Assembly (NCBI RefSeq): GCF_000189635.1
Contig: NW_002476420.1
Span: 410,625 to 474,624, forward strand
DNA from: Tetrahymena thermophila SB210
Lineage: Eukaryota; Ciliophora; Oligohymenophorea; Hymenostomatida; Tetrahymenidae
Direction of reading: 5' to 3'
DNA length: 64,000 nt
Positions within the stretch are counted from its first letter, which is position 1; each line of letters starts with the position of its first letter. Below are positions 12,927-23,191 of this stretch, one piece after another. The notes beneath the pieces are model-generated. The model was given only the letters and a program-made list of their open reading frames with translations. It did no database searches and was not told the DNA's origin. The translations under genes were made by a program, and so were the position numbers.

Positions 12927-13899
12927 TCACTTTCCCCATTAAGGTGGTTGACCCCAAGGAGAAGCCATAGGAGACTTTGGAGCTTCAAATCCTAAATAAT
13001 AAAATAAAAAATCAATTTTAAATATAAAATAATTAATTATTTATTTATTTAATATTCATAAAAAGAATATTTTTAGATATTTTACCGAATAATTTTTAGA
13101 TGTTAGTTCTCCAAATGTAAGCAACTTGAACGTAGATGAAAATATAAGCGCAATCAGAGAAATCTTCACCAGAAAGACCTAATAATAAACATTTTTAATT
13201 TTAGCATTTAAAATTAGTAATATACCTCTATGGGTTAATCCAGTAATGAAGGAAATAGGAGCGAAAGGGAGCTTGGCGACAATCAATCCTATAACAAATA
13301 AATAAATTTGAATTTTGGAATCGTAATATTAAACGATTTACCAGAAAATAATGATCCAATGGTATATAAAGCACCAATCATGAAAATTGCAATAAGGAAT
13401 GTTGACTTCATCTTGAAAGAGCTCATTTCTTAGTTGAAACGCTTTAATGCAGTATCAATTGTTGCTAATTTTTTATCGTGAGCAGCTTATTGAGAGAAAG
13501 TTAGGTAGACTTCTTAAGCTTTGTTCAACTTATTTTGGGAGTTTTCTATATTTTACTTGAGAGTCTTATATTCATCTCTTCTGTAAACAATTAACCAAGT
13601 AGCAACTAATATTATAAAAATGAAATTAAATTTATTTATTAAAAGATAAGCTTAAAGTGAGCAATTTTGTAAATTTTTAAGCTTGTTTTGCAATCATTAA
13701 ATAGTTTAAATTTATTTATTTTTGATTGAAAATGATCATTTCAATCTATTTTCTATGGAAATTTAAACTAAAATTTGCAGCTTTTTGCTTAATGAATAAG
13801 AAATATTGTACATTCTGCAATAGATGATGTGGCAATAGCACAAACTACAACTAAAAAGAAATTAACTACGCTAATATCGTGAACGTTTTCAAAAGACAT
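12927..13899 (-). CDS. TMCO1: TMCO1 (ER Ca2+ load-activated channel / translocon-associated) homologue
   Basis: TMCO1 belongs to the Oxa1/Get1/EMC3 superfamily. It sits in the ER membrane, where it has been described as a calcium-leak channel and as part of the multipass translocon. The start at 13899 gives MSFENVHDISVVNFFLVVVC, the first membrane segment. Then come ILVATWLIVYRRDEYKTLK (family: WVLVYRTDKYKRLK), a coiled-coil stretch, and MKSTFLIAIFMIGALYTIG as the second membrane segment. The hallmark VAKLPFAPISFITGLTHRG matches VAKLPFTPLSYIQGLSHRN in animals. SGEDFSDCAYIFVYV and a C-terminus ending PWGQPPQWGK before TGA follow. There are about five exons with small introns. Length is close to the family's 188 residues. 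Confidence 0.92.
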
Positions 13900-14578
13900 A
13901 CCTTTTTAATATATTCTATAAATATTTATCTAATTTTTAATTCTTTTAATATTTTTATTTTAAAAAATCAAATCTTTATATCCTTTTAAAAATTAATCAA
14001 TTCATAATAAATTCATTCACAAGTAAATAATAAGCGAAATATTGTTTGTTTGTTTGTTTGTTTATTTGTTTATTTGTTTTCGCTATGTATCTATTTGTGA
14101 TTGTATGTATTAAATTATATGAATATCATTTAATTAATTTTAAGAGTATTAACTTATGATATTATAAAATAATAATATATAGATTTCTTCTTTTAATTCA
14201 CTTATGCGTGTTTGATTGATTGTTTAATTATTACTACTTAGGATTCTTTTCATAAAATTAATATTGTACTCCAAAATTTCAATTATTTATTCTGTTTAAC
14301 TCACTCTATTTTTTAACACGTCAGTATAATTCAGATATATCTACCATTTTTTTGATATTATTTTTAAATTAATTATTTCATTATTATCTAAAAAATTGTA
14401 TTTAAAATAATATTTTAATAAAATACAAAAGAATATTTTATATATGAATCAATATCCTTTTGCTAATAATTTTAATTAAAAATTAGAAGAAAAAAAAAAA
14501 ACTTGCAAACATTTTATAAAAACAAACAATTTTATTTATAAAAGGATTTTTTATTTTAATTTAATTTTTTATTGATCA
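13900..14578. other. Intergenic region with TGTT repeat
   Basis: Upstream of TMCO1. A perfect then imperfect TGTT/TATT run lies at about 14,043-14,080. The rest is AT-rich with no recognised exon. Confidence 0.55.
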
Positions 14579-14874
14579 TCAGTTCTAATGTTAGTTGCTG
14601 AGATATTTTTATTACATTTATATCTAAAAGTGATCTATTTTTTACATATTGTATTCATAAGCTTAGTCTATTTCGCGTCTCTTTTATGAGTTATAATTGA
14701 TTAAATATATTAATTAATATAATAATCTTCAAAAATAAATAAATTTCTGATTACTTTTTCCTGAACATATTGCTCTAATGCTTCTTTTAGAGTTATTTAA
14801 TCTTTATTTGGCAAACTATTTAAATATTATAGAAACTTATCTTTGTCAATAATTTCCTAAGCTTGTGAGTCCAT
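14579..14874 (-). CDS. Small unrecognised protein (two exons)
   Basis: The first exon starts at 14874 and reads MDSQAQEIIDKDKFLQYLNS, then LPNKDQITLKEALEQYVQEK, to a GTAATC donor near 14,755. After an AAAAG acceptor the second exon reads RREIDQAYEYNMQKIDHFQ and ends at TGA 14581-14579, giving about 73 residues. The product is charged and helical with no signal peptide or membrane segment. The phase match across the intron and the unusually polar, non-AT-biased residue choice favour a real gene. I do not recognise the family. Confidence 0.45.
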
Positions 14875-15208
14875 TTTAAATTACTTCTACACTTTTTTAA
14901 ATTTTGATTGAGAGAAAGTAGATATTATTTTAATTTTTGTTATTCAATTTCAAATTAATATTTGCGCTAAATCTGATTAATTAATTTATTAACTAATTAA
15001 TAATATCTGCAAATGATAAAGCAATTATTAACAAGCTAATACAAATAAACAGTTAAATTGAAATAAATTAAACTAGAAATAAGTAATTTTTTAAATTAAT
15101 TTATTAATTAATTAGTGAATAAATATATATGTACAAATAAATATTTTAGCTAGCTATTTAATTTATGTTTTTACAAATTTAAAAATAAAATTAAAATTAA
15201 ATAAATCT
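14875..15208. other. Short intergenic region
   Basis: A 334-base AT-rich gap between two minus-strand genes. Nothing recognisable. Confidence 0.5.
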
Positions 15209-17161
15209 TCATGCAAAAGACCATATTTTTATTTCTTCATTTCTCGATCCTGTATAAATCTTTTTGTTAACGACATCAATATCCATTGCCCAAACTACAT
15301 CAGTGTGTCCTTTCATAGAAAATCTTAGAGATTACTAATCGAAAACATTCCAAATGTTTACAATATTGTCATTGCCTGAGGAAACAAATATATTTGAAAG
15401 CTATGATATGTTGGAGATTTAATTACTATTGCTACATAGTTTGGAGTAAAAAGATGCAGTCTTAGAAACTGCATCTCTATGTCCGAAAATCGTTTTTAAA
15501 TTTTTAAACATCCTAACATCCCAAATTTTGATATAGGAATCATGAGATCCTGTAAGGAAAGTGTATTCACTCAGTTAAGATATACTATTAATAATTTCAT
15601 TTGAGTTTTAAACCATATTTGTAGGCTTGTGCTTTCTTAAATCCCACAAGAAAATAAGGCTATCAGTAGAACCACTTAAGAAATATTAATCATTTGGTGA
15701 CTTAAAGTCACAAAGTACTTGAACAGAAGATGTATGACCAATTAATTTATCAATGCTTTCATAATTAAATTATTCAATAGGAACATTTATAATATTAGAA
15801 GTCGAGCATCCACAAAGAATTTTATTACCCTTTAAGATGATAGACTGAATATTCTTTTCATGGGGATCTATTTTCCCTAATTTTAGATATTTTTTATTCG
15901 CTTTATTTCTATTTGATGAGACTGCACTGTTATCTAAAGTTTAAGTTAGATTAGCTGATTTAGACATTTCTTTTTCAAAATCTTTTTTATCCTCTAAAAG
16001 CAGAGCTGACTTAGAAATATCTTCTTCATTATTTGACAATTAACAATCGTCTCTCTCTATATTAATATCTAGTTGATATATTTCTAATGAGTAGTTGAAG
16101 TGAGAACATACCAATAAATTTTAATACTCTTTAAATGCTGCTGCTGAAATTCCTCCATTATAAGTGTTAATCTCAATAACAGGTTAACTTTTTTATAAAT
16201 TCCAAGCTTTTATTGTGCCATCCCAGCCTGTAGAAATTAACTAAACTTGCTCAATATTTTCCATAGAGCTAGGATTTTAAATTGAACTATTTGGCAGTTT
16301 TAATGCTTCTTGTTGATGTTAAGACACTGAAATTACTGAAGAAATTGGATTTAAATGAGCAAATATTGACTATTCTAATTAAATTTAAGTAATTGTGTCT
16401 TCGTAAATAGAGTTAAAGTTCACTTTTGGTGGTTGTAATTCGTAATCCAAAGACAAATTATCCATTTTGGCAGGAAAAGCATTTAAAGAAAGCTTATTAA
16501 ATATTTATTGCAAATCTATTTGTATGTTTTCAAAGTTATTGCGAATAGAATCAGTATTTATAAGATTTAATTGTTACTTTTCTTAAAGATCCTCACAAAT
16601 TTTTTCTAAATGTGGAATTTTATGAATGATGCTATACTAAACACTTTTTAAGCCTTAAGTGATAGTGTAGTTGTCAAATGTTTAATTATTAGAATAATTA
16701 TTTAGAGAATCATTTAATCTATTAATATGTTTTTTTATATTGTATGTATCATCACTTATTTCTTGTAGTAGCTTTGAAAATATCTTACGAAATTTTTCAC
16801 TGAAAAGAGAAACTCCGTTTAGAACATTTTGCTAGCAATTATCAAGATAGCTTAAAAAAGATTTTTATACCTCAGCAAAGCATTCCTCTACAATTTAATT
16901 TGCATTGTTCTTTTAATTTGTTACTTTTTCGTTCAATAAAATAATTTTTTTTCTCATATTTTGTAGTCTCTCAATGTTAGACTAAATTTGTTCACTTTCC
17001 AAACTGCTAAATTAAGATATATCGATGCTTGAGATATGTTTTTTTTGTTATTCACATTATTGGCAGAGTAGAACGTCTTAGCAATCTAAATCTAAACAAA
17101 TTTTCAATATTCTTTTGTTACTATGCTTAGAGCAACTAGGAAATTTTGCTCCCTCAAACAT
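15209..17161 (-). CDS. B-box-like zinc finger, coiled-coil and WD40 protein
   Basis: A single uninterrupted reading frame of 650 residues begins MFEGAKFPSCSKHSNKRILK. Residues C10, H13, C22, C27, C33, C36 and H42 have the spacing of a B-box zinc finger. Residues about 45-300 are helical coiled-coil sequence rich in N, Q and I (for example ERLQNMRKKIILLNEKV). The C-terminal half carries WD40 blades: STGWDGTIKAWNL, LSGSTDSLIFLWDLRKHK, LTGSHDSYIKIWDVRMFK, SSGNDNIVNIWNVFDQ and TGSRNEEIKIWSFA at the end. A low-complexity insert of about 100 residues separates the first and second visible blades. The architecture resembles TRIM-like scaffolds with a WD40 substrate-binding end but lacks a RING. Whether it acts in ubiquitin pathways is unknown. 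Confidence 0.82.
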
Positions 17162-18268
17162 AATTTCTACAAAAATAAACTTATTGCAAATAAATCAAAT
17201 ATTATTAATCAATTATTCAATTCACCTTAATCATCAGATTTTTTTTGCATAATTTTAAGAAAAAATCTTTAATCAAAATATTTAAATTATATAAAGTTTA
17301 AATCGTAATATTGAATAGATTTATAAATGTAATGCTTTGATATAATATATTAAATAGATACACTTAAAAACTTTATTTAAATAAATACTATTAATTTTTT
17401 AAGATAAAATTTTGGGGGAGGGATAGTATTCATAAAGAAATTAAAATATTTTGGATAAATTGGTTATAATTTCTAAATTGAATTATTTATAATCCTTAAT
17501 AATTTAATTTCTTTTAAACTAATTCTTTCAATTAAATAGATTAAAAAGGTAAGCAATTAAAAACTATATTGATATATTTTCCATTTATTTTTGAATGAAT
17601 ATATTATTAAAATGAATATGAACATGAAGAATAAAAAATTCATTTTTCAAAGAAAATCTAAAATTAACTAAATGCAATTAATGAATTTATCATATTTTAA
17701 AATCATAAAAACTTCACCTAAAAATAGAGTATGCTTGTTTGCTCACATTAAGAAATTATCTTTAATTTTACTTTATATATTCTTTAGTATTTTTTTGTAA
17801 AATTTTAGAGGATTAGAAAGATATAATTTATTGTCTTAAATAATTTATTAAACTAGTTAGTTAATAATAATAATGGAAAATTATTATATTTTTATTACAA
17901 GAATAAATAAATGATTGTTTTAAACATTTCTTTAGACAATTAAATTGAATTTCTAGAAGAATAAAAGAGTTTATAATTGGATACAATAAAAATTGTAATC
18001 AATATAAAAGAAAATACATGTATTTTTAATTTGGTTTGGATTATTTATAAAACAATGAATCAATATATTTATTAAGATAGATAGTATTTTTTTTTGAATT
18101 ATATATTTTAATTTAATAGGAAAATAAATTTGTTTTTTTATAAAATTAATTGGTTATTTATTTATTTATTTTAATTTGAATTAGTTGGAATTAATTTTTA
18201 AATCATATACACTAATTCAATTTATTTTACGCTCAAAAATCTTTTATTGTTTAAATATGTTTTTTATT
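17162..18268. other. AT-rich intergenic region
   Basis: 1.1 kb between two minus-strand genes. It contains a small G-rich patch at 17,413-17,425 and an open but unconvincing plus-strand frame at about 17,611-17,911 with no bias or motif. Nothing is supported as coding. Confidence 0.5.
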
Positions 18269-19267
18269 TCACTAAGCAGCTTGTTCTAAGGTTTAGGGTA
18301 ATTCTTTTTAATTTATTTCGATGCTTGAATTGTTTTTAGGAGATTTATCTTCGGAAGTAGTGCTGTTGCTTTCATTATCTAATTCGTTCAAAGAAATTTA
18401 CTTGGAAGCACCATCATTGCTGTTAGTAGGAATTAATTCGGTTTTTTCGCAAATTTTTACGACTTCTTCACGAGAAAGTTTTTCCTTGCCACTCTTTAAG
18501 GTATTGCAAGTAGCTACAGCTAAATTGTAAGGAATTCTACAGAATATCAAAGCTGGAGAGCCAGGCTTTAAGTCTTTTATGTATTTAGTAGCAAATTAAA
18601 GATTTCTTTAAGCATAAGCTTGCATGTCATCAACAGTCCAGCCCTTGGGATAGAAAGTTACTCCACGTTCAGCGTCTTCGTCCTTATTTCTCAAGATGTT
18701 AACGCTTTGTAAACCTCTACCAAATCCTATAGCGAGATCTCTATCAGTTTTAGTGCCATCCCACCAAGCCCAGATGTCGCTAAGCAATAAACCAACTGCT
18801 CCTGCTACTGCAAAGGTGTATGCATCTAAATCTCTTTCAGTTTCGCATTTCCAGTTGCGTTCAGCCCAGGTAGCCATTCTGTCAGCCATGCCAGAGGTAG
18901 CATCAACAATACGACCACGGATGGAAGCAGGTGAGTACATTATCCATTCTCCAATACGAGCAGAGACTTCAGGAAGACGATCACGGTATTCCTTTTCATT
19001 ATCATAAGTAGGAGTAAGAGATTCAGCTGTAGATTCTGCGGAATAAGTAGTGCAAACTAAGGAAACTTCACGGAGCATACGAGCCTTAACTTCATTAGGG
19101 ATATTGGGGTGGTCTTCGATTTCATCGATAGCACGGAGGCACAAGTAAGCAGAAGCAACAGCCTCTTAGACTCCTTGAACAAGCTTGACAATAGGAATAT
19201 AGAATGTACGTGATGTTTCTTTCAATATATCCATAGGACTCTTGGTGTATTTTTGAACGCTAGCCAT
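18269..19267 (-). CDS. Squalene/phytoene synthase family enzyme
   Basis: This family condenses two prenyl diphosphates head to head (farnesyl-PP to squalene, or geranylgeranyl-PP to phytoene). A squalene-forming role would feed the tetrahymanol pathway of Tetrahymena. The frame is 332 residues without introns, starting MASVQKYTKSPMDILKETSR. SRTFYIP (about 19-25) is the typical entry motif. The first aspartate-rich motif is DEIED at 48-52. The second lies in LQSVNILRNKDEDAERG, where the usual leading Asp of DxxED is Asn194 while the following acidic residues are kept. There is no C-terminal membrane anchor as in animal and fungal squalene synthases; the tail is polar and acidic. Base composition is clearly richer in GC than the neighbours. 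That fits either high expression with preferred codons or a bacterial-type ancestry; the sequence alone does not decide. Confidence 0.88.
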
Positions 19268-21231
19268 TTTTTTTAGATTAATAATTTTGATTTTGTGTGT
19301 TTTTTTTTATTAATTTTTTGCTTATTTGTTATTTTTAGATTTTTCTTACAGATAGAAAAATAAATTTTTGATTTGAGTTGTTTTTTTGATTTAATAATAT
19401 TATTAAAAGAGGAAAGAATCTGCCTCTTTTTAAATTGGTACAGTTTAAGAATATTATTAATATTCCGTCACTTTTTATTTACTTTAAATAAATTATTCAA
19501 TCTTATGTAGTTGCCACGCAATTTTATTTAATAAAAGCCTTTTTTCAAAATTTCAAATAAATTTAACTATTATTCTTTCTATTGAGTGAATGAGTTAGTT
19601 AGCAAGTGCGTACGTACGTAATTTTTTATTTAATAGCCAACCTATTTTCATCTTATTAATAAAAAATCTTATTTATCATCCCTTATTTTTAAAAGCAATT
19701 CACCAGATAACCCTTTGCATAAAACTTACTTTTTCAAAAAATACTTTATTTTGTCCTCTTTATTAAAATGATCCTTTAGCAATAAAAAACAAATTTATTA
19801 CAAACAAGTTTAAAAATTTTTATTTTTAGCAACATTTTTATGAGATGTGAATTGAATTGTAACTGATATAAAAAGAAAGAGAGTTTTTATGAGGAAATAT
19901 ATATAATTTTTCTAGGTTATTAATGTAAATAGCTAAAAAACTAACTAAATTTATTTTATTTTAGACTAAAAGCAATTTAAAATAAATAAATAATCAGCAA
20001 AAATAAAATATTTGTATCTAAACATTCGATTTAAGCAAAAAGTGAAAATATATTTGAAATGTTTATTGTGTATCACATGTAAATCTTCACTTTAAATAGT
20101 TAGTAATACATTGATTGATTGATAAAAATATACTCTTAAAATACAAAGAATTTATAGAGAAAAAACAAACACGTACATCAAAATTTCCCTCTTAAATTAA
20201 TTTCAATCTTTTAAAATAGCTCAAATAAAATTTGTGAATAACTTTAATAATATTATTAAAAAGATATCTGATTTATTTATTTATTTATGATTGATTGATT
20301 GATTGATTGAAGAAGTGGGGAAATAAATTAATTTGATTAATTGATAAATTAAAATTTTTTCCTTCTCTTAATTTGAATCCAACTATTTTAGATTACACTT
20401 AATAATATTATTAAAGGTTTCTCTCAAGCTTTGAAATTCAAAATGAGCCAGAATTAGATTTTAATAATATTATTAAAGCTAAATGTCATAGTCTTTTGTA
20501 TTGAAATAATTACGTCATATGCATCATTTAAGTTAATGAACCAATTTAATAATATTATAAAAATAAATTACAGTTAGCAACTTATCTTACACATTTTAAA
20601 AGCTCAATTTCTTATAAATTAAATCCTATATTTATATTTTCAGCTATCATAATATTGACAATAAAGTTTTCATTGAGCATATCCTGTTTATTTATACTCC
20701 TTTATTTTGTGATAGAATGTGTTCATTATTTTTAAATTTTATTTGATAAGTTAAATGTAAAATTCAACTCATAATTTGTAAATTGTGCTTGAATCAAATT
20801 TATTTGTTTTGCTTTCTCTTCCTGTTTAATAATATTATTAACTTTTGAAAAGTTAAGCTGGGAAAGCAAAATTTCTTAATTAAATTGAATAATATTATTA
20901 ATAGGTCGTTGCATTATATTTATTCATCAAATAGACAGACAGAAAGTATAACATAATCGACTTAACGAGATAAATATTTACTTTCTCCTTATATTATGCA
21001 TTTATTTTATCAATAACATTTCATTTCAATAATAAAGATAAAAAATAATATTAATCATTCATATTATGTTGATATGATATATCTTTATGACTTTATCCTC
21101 TTTGTGTCTTTTATTTATCGTTAGAAAGTCTTTGATAAAAATTTAAATATATTCATCAAAAACCAAAAATTCAAACAAAAATTTGTATATCTCAATATTG
21201 ATTATTTATTTTTTAAAAATTTACTTGTGAA
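19268..21231. other. Divergent promoter region, 2 kb
   Basis: Separates the 5' ends of the synthase gene (-) and the GTPase gene (+). Besides AT-rich filler, TATTTA and GATT runs and the palindrome cluster annotated separately, no exon was recognised. Confidence 0.6.
19391..20902. repeat. Cluster of a 16-bp palindrome TTAATAATATTATTAA
   Basis: Exact copies lie at 19,391-19,406, 20,244-20,259, 20,399-20,414, 20,461-20,476 and 20,826-20,841. Near matches lie at about 19,450-19,465, 20,546-20,560 and 20,887-20,902. The core AATAATATTATT is self-complementary, so each copy could bind a dimeric protein or form a cruciform. All sit in the region shared by two divergent genes. Function is inferred only; AT richness raises the chance background. 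Confidence 0.7.
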
Positions 21232-22196
21232 ATGGCAGATTCAGAATCATAAATCCTGTTAAAAGTATATTTATTTCATATAAATTTATTTTATTTTTAA
21301 GTTTTGAGCAAAATTTTGTTATACTCTTACTAGATTTTTTTAATTTTTGCTATAATTACATCCATTAATTAGTATTTTATATTATGTTTAGATTTTGTCT
21401 GTAGGAGACACTTAAGTTGGAAAATCATGCTTGATAAAGAGATATTGTGAAGAGAGATTTGTCAATAAATATATAACAACTATAGGAGTTGATTATGGTG
21501 TGAAAAAAATGGCAGTCATGGGGAAAAAAACTGCAGTAATTATCATTTTTTTGTTTTATCTTTCATTTAATCAATAAATGCAAATTAAGAATTAATATAA
21601 AAAATGGTATATTAATTTTGTAAAAGCAATAAAAATAAAAGCTTTTTCTTAAAATATTTCATTAATTGCTAATTTTATTTATCTAAACAACTTTATTATT
21701 AAAGGTAAACTTCTTTGATCTCAGTGGAGATGATGATTATGAGGAAATTAGAAACCCTTTCTTTAAAGATGCATAAGGAGTTATATTAGTTTTTGATTTA
21801 GAAAATAGAGAATCATTTACTAACTTAATAAAATGGGAAAGAGTTATGAAAGAAAATGGACTTGATTTTGCTCGCTCTGTCATTTTCGTAGTTGGAAACA
21901 AATCTGATGTTCGTTCTAAAGTAAACGCATAAATTTATTGTTGCCAAATATTTATATATATATATATTCTCACAATCAAATAGGATGTAGAACAAAGTGA
22001 AATCACAGCTTTTGTAAGAAAAAGAGGATGGGAATACTTTTAAACTTCAGCAAACACTGGAGATAATGTTAAAGAAGTAAAAAATTAACAAATCCATAAA
22101 AATATTTATCTATTTATTAAAAATTGCTAGTTATTCGAAAAGCTCTTCTAAAAGTGCGTTGATATGTTAGAAACTCAGAAACAAAAATTGAAATGA
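21232..22196 (+). CDS. RBJ/DNAJC27-type Rab-like small GTPase
   Basis: Five exons by eye (21232-21264, 21392-21535, 21705-21920, 21984-22076, 22131-22196) give 183 residues. G1 is GDTQVGKS (16-23). The switch I region reads FVNKYITTIGVDYGVKK, very like the animal RBJ sequence FVSKYLATIGIDYGV. G3 is DLSG (64-67) with no following QE, so the catalytic Gln of Ras-type GTPases is absent. NPFFKDAQGVILVFDLENR, G4 NKSD (124-127) and G5 TSA (152-154) follow. The protein ends ETQKQKLK without a prenylation cysteine. Animal RBJ/DNAJC27 has the same unusual G3 and no prenylation site, but also a C-terminal J domain, which is missing here. A role in vesicle or MAPK signalling is known only for animal relatives. 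Confidence 0.88.
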
Positions 22197-23191
22197 TTGA
22201 TGATTGTTTACTGTACTAATTAAAAAATAATTAAATATGCATTACATATTAAAGATTAATAGATAAATAAATTAAATTAATTCTAAAATAATTTACATTA
22301 GTAATAAATATATATATATATAAATCTATAAAATGTCCTCTTTCTTTCATTCATTCTAAAATTAAATATTAAAATGATTTAAATAATAAAAATATTGAAG
22401 AAAGTTAAAATATTTCAAATTTGTTCTTTTTTGGTTGTAAATTTGTTATTATTTGTAATTTTTATGAATCAATTTTTAGCTAATTTAATATAATTTTAAT
22501 AATTGAAAAACCAATTATTGTGAAATTTACTAATTTATAGATTGATAGTAAACAAATTATAATTTTCCTTTAGGACATATAATAAAAGTGATAATTTAGT
22601 ATATAAAAATTACATAACTAATATATATTTGATATCTTAATATGTACTCAATTAAGTTTTAAATATTAGAATTATTAATTAACAAGTTAATGAAAATTAT
22701 TTAAAAAATATTGATAAATAAGGCTCATAATATTTTTTTTAGATAAAAGATAATTCCTATTTTATTTAATAGATAAACATCATACCTATTTTTAAAATCA
22801 AAGATATTGCTTACATTTTATAAATATTTAAAAGAGGATTTAATTAAAATCATGAAATTATTACTTAAATTATTAATTCTCGATACATTAAAAGGTGAAA
22901 GTTTTGATTTATTTGAAATACTTTTTTTTATTAATATGATTTTTATTAGAGTTTAAATACTGTATTAGTTCCGACCTGTGATATGAGAAGAAGCTACAAT
23001 TTTGGTTATTTATTTGATAAATTTTTTCTCTAATTTAGTTACCAAAATTTTCCCAGATAAGAGAACCAAGAAAATGAGGGAATACCATATTAAATGTAAA
23101 ATTTAGTCCTCTCTTTGTATTAATGAATGAAAAATAAAAATTATCTCTTCATTTATTATATTTTGATTATGGTTGATTTTATCAGATTTTT
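22197..23191. other. Convergent intergenic region
   Basis: About 1 kb between the 3' ends of the GTPase gene (+) and channel A (-). It is mostly AT-rich. A less AT-rich patch at about 22,970-23,090 has a short minus-strand open frame from 23,088, judged too weak to call. Confidence 0.5.

Noticed and set aside
17611-17911. Plus-strand open frame starting with repeated Met-Asn codons
   Set aside because: With only TGA as stop, AT-rich sequence stays open easily. There is no motif, bias or neighbour support.
18696-19007. Plus-strand open frame of 103 codons
   Set aside because: It is the antisense of the synthase gene, whose minus-strand frame carries the family motifs.
22900-23088. Possible two-exon minus-strand mini-gene starting MVFPHFLGSLIWENF
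   Set aside because: The composition is suggestive, but the second part degenerates into AT-rich filler and no family was recognised.
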